Source: Phaeosaccion multiseriatum (Eukaryota > Ochrophyta, other classes). From it: DNA of 64,000 nt. Below are positions 54,886-64,000 of this stretch, piece by piece. How positions within the stretch are numbered: position 1 is the first letter of the stretch; each line of letters starts with the position of its first letter. The position numbers were made by a program, and so were the translations under genes. Under the pieces are notes generated by a model. The model ran no database searches, was not told the DNA's origin, and worked only from the letters and a program-made list of their open reading frames with translations. The DNA lies in the NCBI GenBank assembly GCA_965112735.1, contig OZ218960.1, positions 1,240,001 to 1,304,000 of the forward strand. The letters run 5' to 3'.

Positions 54886-56490
54886 ATGGCGACAACCGAG
54901 GCATCGGCGTGGAATGGCGCCAATGCGAGCGAAATGTCGCAGGAAGACTTCATGTACAAAGACGAGGTCATCTTGCTCGATGAGGACGACAACATCATTG
55001 GCCACGAGAACAAGTACAAATCTCATCGCTTCATTCCCGGACAGGTACTGAGAAGCGAGAGAGAGAGGGGGGAGGAGGGGAGACGAGGGGGGTGGGGAGG
55101 GAGAGAATGAGGGGGATCAATGCTGCGATCTTTCTATTGCATGGAGGATCTGATTTGAATTTGTCGCTCGGTAGTCGTCTCCTGGAGGTGAGGAGCTGCG
55201 ATCGGGCTGAAAGCAACGGCACGAAAGAAAATTGCATACTCTTTTTCTGTGTTGCGACTCTTGTTAGCAGCAGTATCAGTCATGGCAGCAGGAGAGCGAG
55301 GAGATGAGAGAGGGGAAAGAGGTTGTTTCACTCAGCACTCACTCACTCCCTCCCTTCCTCTCTGCCTCCCTCCCTTCCTCCTCCCCGCTGCCATCTCTGC
55401 CGCCTCCACGCTGCCATCCCTGCCTCCCCCCCCCCTCTGCTCTCTACCTGTGCCTCCCTCCCTCTGTCCCTCCCTCGACTGACTCGCCCCTGCCGCCTGC
55501 CCTTCGCGGTCCAGCCTCGCGGCCTTCTGCACCGCGCTTTCAGCGTCTTTCTATTCAATTCGGCTGGAGATCTCTTGCTTCAGAAGCGAGCGGAGTCCAA
55601 AATCACCTTCCCCGGTGTGTGGACCAACACCTGCTGCTCGCACCCCATCTTTGGCTTCAGCCCCACTGAGGTGGACCAGCCCGCTGACGTCGCGAATGCA
55701 TCGGTCATGGGTGCGAAGCGAGCTGCCGTGAGGAAGCTGGACCATGAGTTGGGTATCAAGGCCGAAGACGTGCCCATTGATCAGGTTGGTTAGTGTGTGG
55801 GCGGAGGCGGGTTGAGTGCGAGGAGGGGAATTACAAGGGAGGGGAAGGGAAATGTAAAAAGGAAAGGCGTTGCGGTGTACGAAGTGCGGATCTGCTTGGT
55901 CGTGTGCTTGGTGAGGGACATCAAAGAAGCGCACACAAGCACGTATGCCCTCTCTCTCTTCTCTCTCTCTCCCTCCCTCCCTCTCTCTCTCCCTCTCCGT
56001 CTCTCCCTCTCTCTCTCCCTCTCTCTCTCCCTCCCTCGCTCCGTCTTCCTCTCCCCCTCTATCTCTTTCGCACCGCCGACTGCCTCAATACCAGCACCTT
56101 TCAATCCCTCCCTGCACACTACACTCACCCCCCCCCCCCCTATATTACATTTTATTATTTCCATGTTCCCCTTCGCTCAGCCCCACCCACCCCTCCATCC
56201 TCCATCCCTCCCCGCAGTTCAAGTTCATCACCCGCCTGCACTACTATGCTGCCGACAGCATCACCCACGGCGGCAACTCCCCCTGGGGCGAGCATGAGAT
56301 CGACTACCTGCTGTTCATCCAGTTGGCTGACGAGCCCGCCATGGAGCCCCATCCCGATGAAGTGGACGAGGTCAAATGGGTGTCGCAGAAGCAGCTCAAG
56401 GAGGTACGATATACACAAACCCTCACGTAAGGGGTACGTAAGAATAAGACACATGTGCCAACGACAGCACTGCGCTCTCTCCCTCTCGTG

Positions 56491-56557
<67 letters not shown>

Positions 56558-59500
56558 TGTGGTGGGTGTTGTGTTGCGTTGTGTCGTGTTGTTTCTCGCG
56601 CCGCAGATGATGCAAGAGCCGGACCTGTTGTGGAGCCCTTGGTTTCGGATAATAATGGAGCGCTTCGCCTTTGCGTGGTGGGCAGACCTCAAAACATGTA
56701 TGGCGACAGACAAGTATGTGGACGTGGAAACCATCCATCGTTTCGATCCTCCCAAGGAGCACCGAGGCGGGGCGGGTGTAACAGGGGTGCTCGAGAAGGA
56801 GGGAGAAGGAGAGGGGAAGCTCGATGGAGACAAGAAGCAGGGCGGGTACGGAAAGGTGAGGAGGAGGGGGACGGAGGACGAGGAGGAGGGGGAAGAGAAG
56901 GGGGGGGGGGGGGGCGATGGAGGAGGAGGAGGAGGAGGAGGAGGAGGAGGAGGAGGAGGTGGAGGAGGAGGAGGGGGAGGAGGAGGAGGAGGAGGTGGAG
57001 GAGGAGGAGGGGGAGGAGCAGGAGGAGCAGGAGGAGCAAGAGAAGACGGGAGAAGACGGAAGAGACCAGACCTGCCCTTTGCGGAAACGAACAAGTGTTG
57101 TGAAGCATACTCTCTCTCTCTCACACACCTGACGGTGTTCCAATGTGGACCCCCTCAGGTACCCATTTTGTCAGACCCCAAGTGGAAGCAGCTCTGCCAT
57201 CTCGACGAGGTGCTCGCAGCCTTGGCCTTCAAGTCGATAGGCCAGATGAGCAGCAAGATAGACACGAGCCCTGAGATAGACGGCTTCAAGCATGTGAAGT
57301 TTTGCGATAAGATGCTCGGGAAGGTCAGCAGGTCTTTCGCAGCTGTCATTCGCCAGCTGCCCAAGGTTAGTGAGGTTGGGAGGGAGGGAGGGAGAGGGAG
57401 TGAGGGACGGAGGGAGGGAGGGAGAGAAGGAATGAAGCCAATTACGTTCAATCATTCAGCCCATAACCTCCAACCCACAACCCCCATCCACTGCCATCCA
57501 CTGCCATGCACTACCATCCACCATCCCCACGCCCCCCTCAGGAGCTCTGCTTGGATATCCTCATCTTCTACTTGGTGCTGCGAGCGCTGGACACCATTGA
57601 GGACGACATGAGTGCTTTCCCTGACCCCAAGGACAAGATCGCTCACTTACAGACATTCTACAAGGTGGCGCTGAAGGATCCAAACTGGAGTATGGATGGG
57701 GTCGGGGAGGGGGATGAGAAGGTGCTGCTGCAGTGCTTTGGGAGAGTGGCCTCGGTAAGTGGGGTGGGAGGAGGAGGAGGAGGGAGGAGAAGGGGGCTTG
57801 GGAGTTTTTAGTTTTGAGAAGAGTTGTCTAGAAGAACGATCACTCATTTCCCTTGCTGTGCTGTCGTCTGCCTGCTGCTGCCTGCCCACCTTTTCACGAT
57901 GGCAAAACAACAAAAACAAACAAACAAACAAAACAAAACAAACAAAAGGTGTACCTGACACTGCCTCAGACAAGCCAAGACGTCATCGCCGACATCACCA
58001 TGCGCATGGGTGCAGGCATGGCGGAGTTTGTCAACAAGGACCTCGGCCAGGGTACCGACAAGGTTGCTGACTACGATCAATACTGCCACTACGTGGCCGG
58101 GCTGGTAGGGCACGGGTTGAGTCGGCTCTTCTCGGCAACGGGTGTGGAGGGGCCGGAGGTCGGGGAGGAGCTGGCGCTGGCAAACTCCATGGGGCTGTTT
58201 TTGCAGAAGACCAACATCATTCGGGACTATTTAGAGGTATGTAGGAGAAGGTATTTGGAAGGTATTTGGATGTTTTTGCAGAAGACCAACATTATTCGGG
58301 ACTATTTAAGGTATATAGGGGAAGGTATTTGGAAGGTATTTGGATGTTCTTGCAGAAGACCAACATCATTCGGGACTATTTAGAGATGTGTAGGGGAAGG
58401 TAGGAAGGAAATGGGATGTATATTGGCGTATGTATATGTATGTATATTGTTGGAATGTTTTCCGTGTGGAGGGTGTGCAAGGGAGAGCGTGACGTCATTG
58501 GGTGTGTGGGTGGGGTTGGGGGCCTGGGATTTGGATTTGATTTTTGACTCATTTCCGAATCTTTTTTTGTATTTCGGCGCTAGAGCCGCTCCTCTCGAGC
58601 CTCTTCCTGTCACTTATCCTCCCATCTCTCTCTCTCTCTCTCTCTCCCCCTCTCTCTCTCTCTCTCTCTCTCCGTCTCTCTCTCTCTCCCTCTCTCTCCC
58701 CCTCTCTGTCTCTCTCTGTCTCTCTCTCTCTTTCATCTTCTCTTTCTCTCCTCTCTCTCCCTCCCTCCCTCCCTCCCTCTCTCCGTCTCGCCCTCCCTCC
58801 TGCTCTCCCTCTCCCTTTCCCTCCCTCTCTCCACCTCTCTCCCCCCCTCCTCCCCCCCTCCCCTCCCTCCCTCCCTCCCTCTCTCCCTCCCACTTTTTCT
58901 TGTATCCCTTTTCAACTAAAGGATTATGTGGACGGGCGTGCGTTTTGGCCGGCGGAGGTGTGGAAGAAGTACAGCAAGACCGGCCAATTGGGAGAATTCG
59001 CCTTGCCCAAATTCCAGAGCGGGGTGAGTGAGTGAGTGGCCCGGCGGGCGGCCGCGGGCGGGCGGGTGGGTGAGAGAAGATGGAGGGAGGGAGGGAGGGA
59101 GGGGACATGCATCATCACCATCATTCACCCTCTCCTCTCCTTTCATCCCTCCCTGCACCATCATTGCACATCGCTGGACCCACCCACCTTCCCCCCTTCC
59201 TCGCTTTCGCCATCATGGCTTTATAACCCCCCCCCCCACACACGCACCCACCCAGGCTCTGGCCTGTCTGAACCACCTCGTCACGGACGCATTGGAGCTG
59301 GTGCCGGACTGTTTCGCTTACATGGAGGGCCTGCACAACGAGGAGGTGTTCAGCTTTTGCGCCATCCCGCAGGTACACGACTTTGTTGCTTGGGGTTGGG
59401 GACCAAGTGGTGGGTGTTGGGGGTGTTGGTGCGCGAGGTTGGGTACCGGCCCTTTTTGAGTGAATCGAAGAGTTGAAAGTCATGTGCGCAAGCCTTCGAA

Positions 59501-60416
59501 ACACTCCTCCTCAAGGTTCCTCACTGCTCCTCCTCCGCCCTCCTCTGATCTCAGGTGATGGCTGTGGCCACTCTCAACCTCGTCTACAACAACCCCAAGG
59601 CCTTCAAGGGAGTGGTAAAGATCCGCAAGGGGCAGGCAGCACAGCAGATCATGGGCAGTCGTACGATGGAAGGCCTACTCGGCTGGTTCCAGAGGTGCGT
59701 ACAAACACAGGCAGTGTTGATACATACGGAAGGGGGGGGGGGGGGGAGTATCGAAATCGGGACGCAATTTTTAGTTCCAGTTTTTTTCGGCCGACGAGGA
59801 GGCCTGCGGAGAGGCAGAAAGCAGCGCGGAAAGCAGAGCGGGGAGCAGCGATGAGCTTGATGTGATGTGATGTGTGTCCCTGTGTCCCTGTGGTCGTCTT
59901 TTTTCCTTGTGCCCGTCTCACCCCCCCCAGCCCGCATCCCTCCCTTTTCCCTTGCTCCCCCCTCTTCTTTCTCTTGTCGCTGCCCCTGGTTGCCCCCCCC
60001 TACGCTCGAGCAGCAACATCCAAGACATCAAGTCACGCGTGCCCCCCGGGGACCCCTCTGCGGAGCGAACGACCCAAGTGTGTACGCGCATCCTTGCCCT
60101 CGCAAAGGCCAAGGGTGGCAGCCCGCCCCCCTCGGGCCTGTCTCGCTTCCTGGACCTCGCTGCTCCTGTGCTCTTTAGCAGCTGTGCAGGCCAGGTCTAC
60201 TTCTCCAACCCGAGGGTTATGGATTGGGCGTCCGAGATGTCCTCACGCGGCTTGGGGGGTGTGATCAGCGCGGTCACAGATGGGTTGCGTGGTGGTGGTG
60301 GTGATGGTGGTGATTTCTTTGGAGACCTGGACTCTTGGGAGCGGAGCTTGGTGGCGGGTATGGCACTGAGTCTGCTGTATCTGCTGGCCACTATTGTCAT
60401 CAGAGGGCTACGGTAG
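54886..60416 (+). CDS. IDISQS: Fusion of isopentenyl-diphosphate delta-isomerase and squalene synthase, 11 exons
   Basis: Exons 54886-55044, 55515-55784, 56218-56403, 56607-56855, 57159-57365, 57542-57754, 57949-58236, 58922-59023, 59256-59372, 59555-59694 and 60014-60416 are in phase for about 777 residues. Residues 1-260 are a type I (Nudix-like) IPP isomerase: [19 protein letters not shown] at 90-96 with the catalytic Cys, and [10 protein letters not shown] with the catalytic Glu. A Gly/Glu-rich linker ([18 protein letters not shown]) leads to squalene synthase: first Asp motif [14 protein letters not shown] (374-379), [20 protein letters not shown], and second Asp motif [12 protein letters not shown] (521-525), then a C-terminal membrane helix ([18 protein letters not shown]). 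It interconverts IPP and DMAPP and condenses two FPP to squalene, the entry to sterols, on the ER. Such fusions are known from diatoms and haptophytes. No plastid presequence is seen, fitting a cytosol/ER location. Confidence 0.93.
58198..58403 (+). repeat. Three tandem copies of the 3' end of squalene synthase exon 7
   Basis: A unit of 74-75 bp, starting TTTTTGCAGAAGACCAACAT, occurs at 58199, 58274 and 58348. Copy 1 is the end of the real exon. Copies 2 and 3 lie in the intron, each with a TTGCAG acceptor-like site; copy 2 ends in AAG|GTATAT, while copy 3 has lost the donor (GAGATGTG). Confidence 0.9.
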
Positions 60417-61155
60417 AGGGGAAGCACGGGAAGACTTTCTTTCCTTATAGGAGTCACCTAAGAAACTGAAAGTGGAAAGGAAAGGGGAAGGGGGGTGGGA
60501 GGGCTGGCAATCTGTGGCCCCTGCGTACTGAGCAAAGCGCCAGTGGTGAAGGGAAGGGAAGAAAAGGGTCTCCCGCGCCCCTCCCGTACACAGGCGAGGC
60601 CACAGCTGCGGTGCTGCGGAGGCTCTGCTGCTACTACCGTCCTTGTTGCTGCTACGACCGGAGGGGGCTGCTGCAAACGGATGTCTGTCACAGGGCGTTC
60701 CCTTGCCTTGCCCTGGCCTTGACACTCGCTTGGCCGGGGAGAGCGGGCGGGCGGGCGGGGGGGGCAAGAGATGTGGGGGTTGGAAGGGGATAGAAGGAAG
60801 CAATGCTCCTACCCAACCGGCGCGAATTCTCCGCTTGGCAACTCGCTGAGGTATACAACTGTACTAGAGGCGAGTGAGTGAGTGAGGGCGTGCGAGCGTA
60901 CATGGCATGTGGATCACGGGCGGGGGAGGGCTTGACTTTGGCCCCTTTGTTCGCTCTCTCTCCCTGTCCCATGCGTCCCCACCGGCCGTCGTGCTGCTTC
61001 TCAGTCCTTTTGGCCTGGTCCGCTCTTTTCTCTGGCGGGGGCGGAGTGTGTGTGTGTGTAGGGGGGGGGGGGATTGTGCCGGACAACCAACACCCCCCCA
61101 CAGAGCTGCAGACCCCAGCGGCGAATAGAAATGCCTTTTGAGTTTTGTCGTTCTA
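60417..61155. other. Convergent intergenic region
   Basis: Between the stop of IDI-SQS and the stop of the SMI1/KNR4 gene. It contains a 30 bp motif shared with 34746-34781 (inverted) at 60446-60475. No gene seen. Confidence 0.6.
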
Positions 61156-62273
61156 TTATTTACCGTAGGAGGAGCGCGACCCCCGTGGGGAGGTACATGC
61201 GCCGCCTCCGCCCATCTTCTCCACCACTCCCATATCCTCTATAAACTCAAATTTGTTCTCCAGCATGTCATTTCTATATGCCTCCAAGAAGGCCGAGAAG
61301 GAGTGCCCTACTTCGTCCCCCAGCCCCTCGTCGGAGTCGAACTCGAACACTGCGCCATTGGCTTGAGTGTCTAGCACCTGTTCGTACGTATGGGAGCAAG
61401 GTATTTCGTCACAGCGGGCGGGGAGGATGAGACGTGTGAGGAGGTGCCATATGGGACTTGGTGTTTCGCTGAATGTAGGGGGTACATGGGAAGAGGAGAG
61501 GCGTTATGGACAATATGCGAGTCGGTCGACCCTCGAGAATGTAGAAAGGGAAAGTGTGGTGCCTATACGTGAGAGAGTACTAGTGTGGAGGATTTTTGAT
61601 TCGTCATCGATCGATCCATCCATCGATCGGTCCATCAGCCGAGAAGGACGAAAACAGCAAGCAGGGCCGTAGATGTCCATAGAAAGAAAGAGAAGGGCCT
61701 GCACTCACAAACATGTTGCTGTCGCAGTCGGAGGCAAAGGGCACAAGCCCCTCTCTCCAGCCCTTGGGGCTCTCCGAGTCGAGATCATTAATCATCTTGC
61801 ACATTGCCTCATGTGTTAGTGCCTGCTTGTCGTAGAACCAAATCTGACCGTTCTGCTCGTGTTTCGCGCACCAGTCATAGGGGTCAGAGGTGTACATGTG
61901 GAGAAGCATTATCAGGCCAGTTAGTTGGGACTTGCACTGTTCGTTTGTTTGTCAGGAGGGATGGACAGACAGATGATGCCGAACCTGCTGGGCGCAGAGG
62001 GTCTTAAAACCCTTGGGAAGCCCCCCTCCACATGTCTTCTCGAGCGTCTGAATGTCCTCTGGGGTGGCGGGGTCACCATCCTCTAGAACTATGCTGGAGC
62101 ACCGCGTGAACCAAGCGCACACATCTGCACAGCGAGAGGAGAGAACGGAAGATGAGAAGGTGGTCGTTCCCCCACGGCCCTTTCCTTCTTTCCTTACCTA
62201 AGACGCACTGCTGTATTTCGTCTATTGACATGCTTCCCCTCCTCCGGTTCCCCTCCACCGCAACAGTCACCAT
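61156..62273 (-). CDS. SMI1/KNR4-family protein, 4 exons
   Basis: Exons 62273-62198, 62124-61985, 61936-61709 and 61377-61156 join in frame for about 221 residues. The sequence shows the SMI1/KNR4 layout: an N-terminal helix, TLEKTCGGGLPKGFKTLC (the LP..f motif), YDWCAKHEQNGQIWFYDKQA, LVPFASDCDSNMFVLDTQ, and FSAFLEAYRNDMLENKFEF. In yeast the family links cell-wall synthesis and signalling; in bacteria it occurs as immunity proteins, so no single role can be assigned. The start at 62273 overlaps the start of the divergent DUF202 gene; MSIDEIQQ at 62231 is the likelier alternative because it begins directly at the conserved helix. Confidence 0.7.
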
Positions 62274-63456
62274 GTTGCCACTACGTCAGGCCGTGGAGAG
62301 CACCGTGACGAAGCAAGAGAACGGCGGGATGGTGGGGGCGAGTCAACCGTCCGGTGAAGAACCAACGTTTGTACCTGTGAATCCGTTACTTTTTTCACGG
62401 GAGATGCATCTGATCTGTGGAGCCATTGACTTCCTTCTCTACCTTCTGAATTGGCCTGCATTGCATGGTTCGCTAGAGAGCGCTGGCACTGCCATGCCGA
62501 CAACTGCAGCCCCCGGTTTCAGCAGCAGCTTGCTCTCAGGTGGGGGCAGCGAGAAGAAGCGGATCTACGTGACCTTCGAAGGAACCACCGCATGCGTAGC
62601 ATGGTTCAGTGGCGCTAGCGATGAGAGCATTTGTAAGGGAATCGCGCAAGCCTTGCGACTGCCTGCAGGCGCCGGTTTCTGCGTCATCGATCCCAGCGAT
62701 GATGAGGGAAGCGTGCTTGCCATAAGTGACTCCATGCCTTCCGGGCTCCAGGTAACCCTTCAATTGGGCAGAGAAACAAAGCCACCAGCATCAGCGGTGG
62801 AACGGGAGGCACGAGGAGGAGAAGAAGAAGGAGGAGGAGGTGTAGGAGGAGCGTCAACACATCAGCAACAGTCACCCTATCAACCTTCGCTGCCGCTGAG
62901 CGGGAGTGGACACAATAGCGACAGCGAGGAGGCGGACCGCCATGAGGGAGAGGGGCGGCCAACCGCAGCAACGAGCTACGGTGGAGTAGCGGTGAGTGGC
63001 GGCCTGAATGGTGGGGGCGGCAGCGGGAAGAAGCAAGGGGACCACAACAACAAGGGGGAGGGCGAAGAAGGAGACTTTCGAGGCCAACTACTCAAGTTCG
63101 AGCGGATCAACGCGCACCTGGCCAACGAGCGAACGTGGCTAGCGTGGGTGCGCACCGCCCTCTCCGTCCTCACGCTCGCCCTCAGCTTCCTCAGTCTCAC
63201 CGAAGACCTCAACACGTGGACAAAGGTGTGCGGGGGCATCCTCGGCATTGCGTTCGTGTCGAGCACTTTGCTTACCTATGTCACGGGGTGGAAACGCTAC
63301 CAGCGGGTGACGGAGGTGCTGGCGTGGAGGGGCAAGCAGATCCAGGGCAAGTTTGGGCGCTTTAGCCTTTCGTACCAAGCCCAAGTGCTGGCGTTTTCGC
63401 TGGCGCTGGCGCTACCGCTGTACGGCTATGCGGCCTACCGAGTGGACAGTTTGTAG
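62272..63456 (+). CDS. DUF202 membrane protein with N-terminal ubiquitin-like segment, paralog 2
   Basis: An intronless frame of 394 residues from ATG 62272 (CACCATG context), or shorter from a later ATG. The C-terminal DUF202 domain has NAHLANERTWLAWVRTALS and three helices (VLTLALSFLSLT, ILGIAFVSSTLLTYV, VLAFSLALALPLYGYAAY). The N-terminal part has KRIYVTFEGTTACVAWFSGA and ICKGIAQALRLPAGAG, which match VAIHSVGASRRVSWYDGA and ILRCIRAAFSVPTDAS of the paralog at 40320, followed by the same kind of Gly/Glu-rich linker. The two genes are therefore ancient duplicates, 21 kb apart with the same orientation. A polyphosphate-related or small-transporter role is only by analogy with VTC1/YidH. Confidence 0.75.
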   Translation: MLPLRQAVESTVTKQENGGMVGASQPSGEEPTFVPVNPLLFSREMHLICGAIDFLLYLLNWPALHGSLESAGTAMPTTAAPGFSSSLLSGGGSEKKRIYVTFEGTTACVAWFSGASDESICKGIAQALRLPAGAGFCVIDPSDDEGSVLAISDSMPSGLQVTLQLGRETKPPASAVEREARGGEEEGGGGVGGASTHQQQSPYQPSLPLSGSGHNSDSEEADRHEGEGRPTAATSYGGVAVSGGLNGGGGSGKKQGDHNNKGEGEEGDFRGQLLKFERINAHLANERTWLAWVRTALSVLTLALSFLSLTEDLNTWTKVCGGILGIAFVSSTLLTYVTGWKRYQRVTEVLAWRGKQIQGKFGRFSLSYQAQVLAFSLALALPLYGYAAYRVDSL

Positions 63457-63702
63457 TAAGACACAGTAGTGGGAGAAATGAAACAGAAACTGATACATAC
63501 TTACATTACATGATACTAAGCCGAGTTGTTTTGTACCCATATATTTATTTTATGTGTTCATCTGTATATTGGGGGGGGGGAAGGCGATCTAAAGGCGCAA
63601 ACCCAAAAAGCTTTCATTGAAATATTCAGTATGAACAAGTTGAAGTTGAGAGAGTGTTGGTTGCCTGCTGAGTACGTGGCGAATGCCTCCTCCTGTCTAA
63701 CC
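63457..63702. other. 3' flank of the second DUF202 gene
   Basis: AT-rich sequence downstream of the stop codon, with a poly-G run at 63571-63580. No gene seen; expected to hold the 3' UTR. Confidence 0.4.
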
Positions 63703-64000
63703 AGTCTCTCTGGAAAATGGCGTTGGTTATTTACACGAGCATTGTCATCAACGGGCCTGGTTTGCCCAAGATAAGGGTCGATGAAAGTGCCAACATACAT
63801 AACAAACGCCCTCGTCCAGAGATATGACCAAGGACGGAAGTCCGTAGTGCAGAGCTGTGACTTTGTCTGTCATATCTCTGGAAGAGGATGTTGGTGATAT
63901 ACACCGGCTTTGTGACCAACACACTTGGCCAACAAGCCAATACGAGGGTCGATTACCAAGCCGACATACATAACAAACGCCCTCGTCCAGAGATACGACC
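63703..64000. repeat. Two tandem palindromic repeat units at the window edge
   Basis: Unit 1: TCTCTGGAAAATGGCGTTGG (about 63706-63725) faces ACAAACGCCCTCGTCCAGAG (63802-63821). Unit 2: TCTCTGGAAGAGGATGTTGG (about 63875-63894) faces a nearly identical right arm (about 63972-63991). GGGTCGAT and GACATACATAACAAACGCCC-type blocks repeat between units. Further units may lie past the window end. Confidence 0.8.

Overview
The window is nuclear DNA from a eukaryote with a secondary red-type plastid, most likely an ochrophyte (stramenopile) alga. Four things point there. (1) Several proteins begin with a signal peptide ending in an ASAFAP-like motif (GFAP in the lipoxygenase, AVAF, AAAF and SASF in others), the bipartite plastid-targeting signature of these algae. 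(2) One gene fuses IPP isomerase to squalene synthase, a fusion known from diatoms and related algae. (3) One 19-exon gene encodes an EGF-rich protein with the [11 protein letters not shown] motif that I associate with stramenopile mastigoneme/SIG1 proteins, which suggests a flagellate stage. (4) Genes carry many GT-AG introns stuffed with 2-5 bp microsatellites. I cannot name the genus. All exon structures were built by hand from splice signals, reading-frame phase and family resemblance.

Layout. 0-1.4 kb: three exons of a lipid kinase (PI4K-like) leaving the window on the left. 3.6-7.5 kb: FAD/NAD(P) oxidoreductase. 8.3-17 kb: a cluster of three paralogous coiled-coil genes on the minus strand (A, B, C) plus a relic. 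A is paired head to head with a J-domain/SH3b-like protein, and C with an SH3b-like protein; a 310 bp foldback MITE and a direct repeat sit between B and C. 17.6-22.9 kb: a 1,667-residue IQ/coiled-coil protein. 23.3-26.6 kb: a plastid-targeted Ser/Gly-repeat membrane protein. 27.6-37.5 kb: the mastigoneme-like gene. 39.3-41.6 kb: a divergent pair, a plastid-targeted janus/PHPT1 protein and a DUF202 membrane protein. 42.2-47.5 kb: plastid-targeted class-3 lipase. 48.1-49.8 kb: an enormous (GGA)n tract. 50.4-53.1 kb: an intronless plastid lipoxygenase with START-like and C2-like domains. 54.9-60.4 kb: IDI-squalene synthase fusion. 61.2-63.5 kb: a divergent pair, an SMI1/KNR4 protein and a second DUF202 protein. 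63.5-64 kb: palindromic repeats.

Functional links. The class-3 lipase (could release fatty acids) and the lipoxygenase (oxidises them) are neighbours, share orientation and both carry plastid presequences; an oxylipin pathway is plausible but inferred. The fusion enzyme supplies and commits isoprenoid precursors to sterols. The coiled-coil/J-domain/SH3b cluster is the least familiar part and the best candidate for something undescribed.
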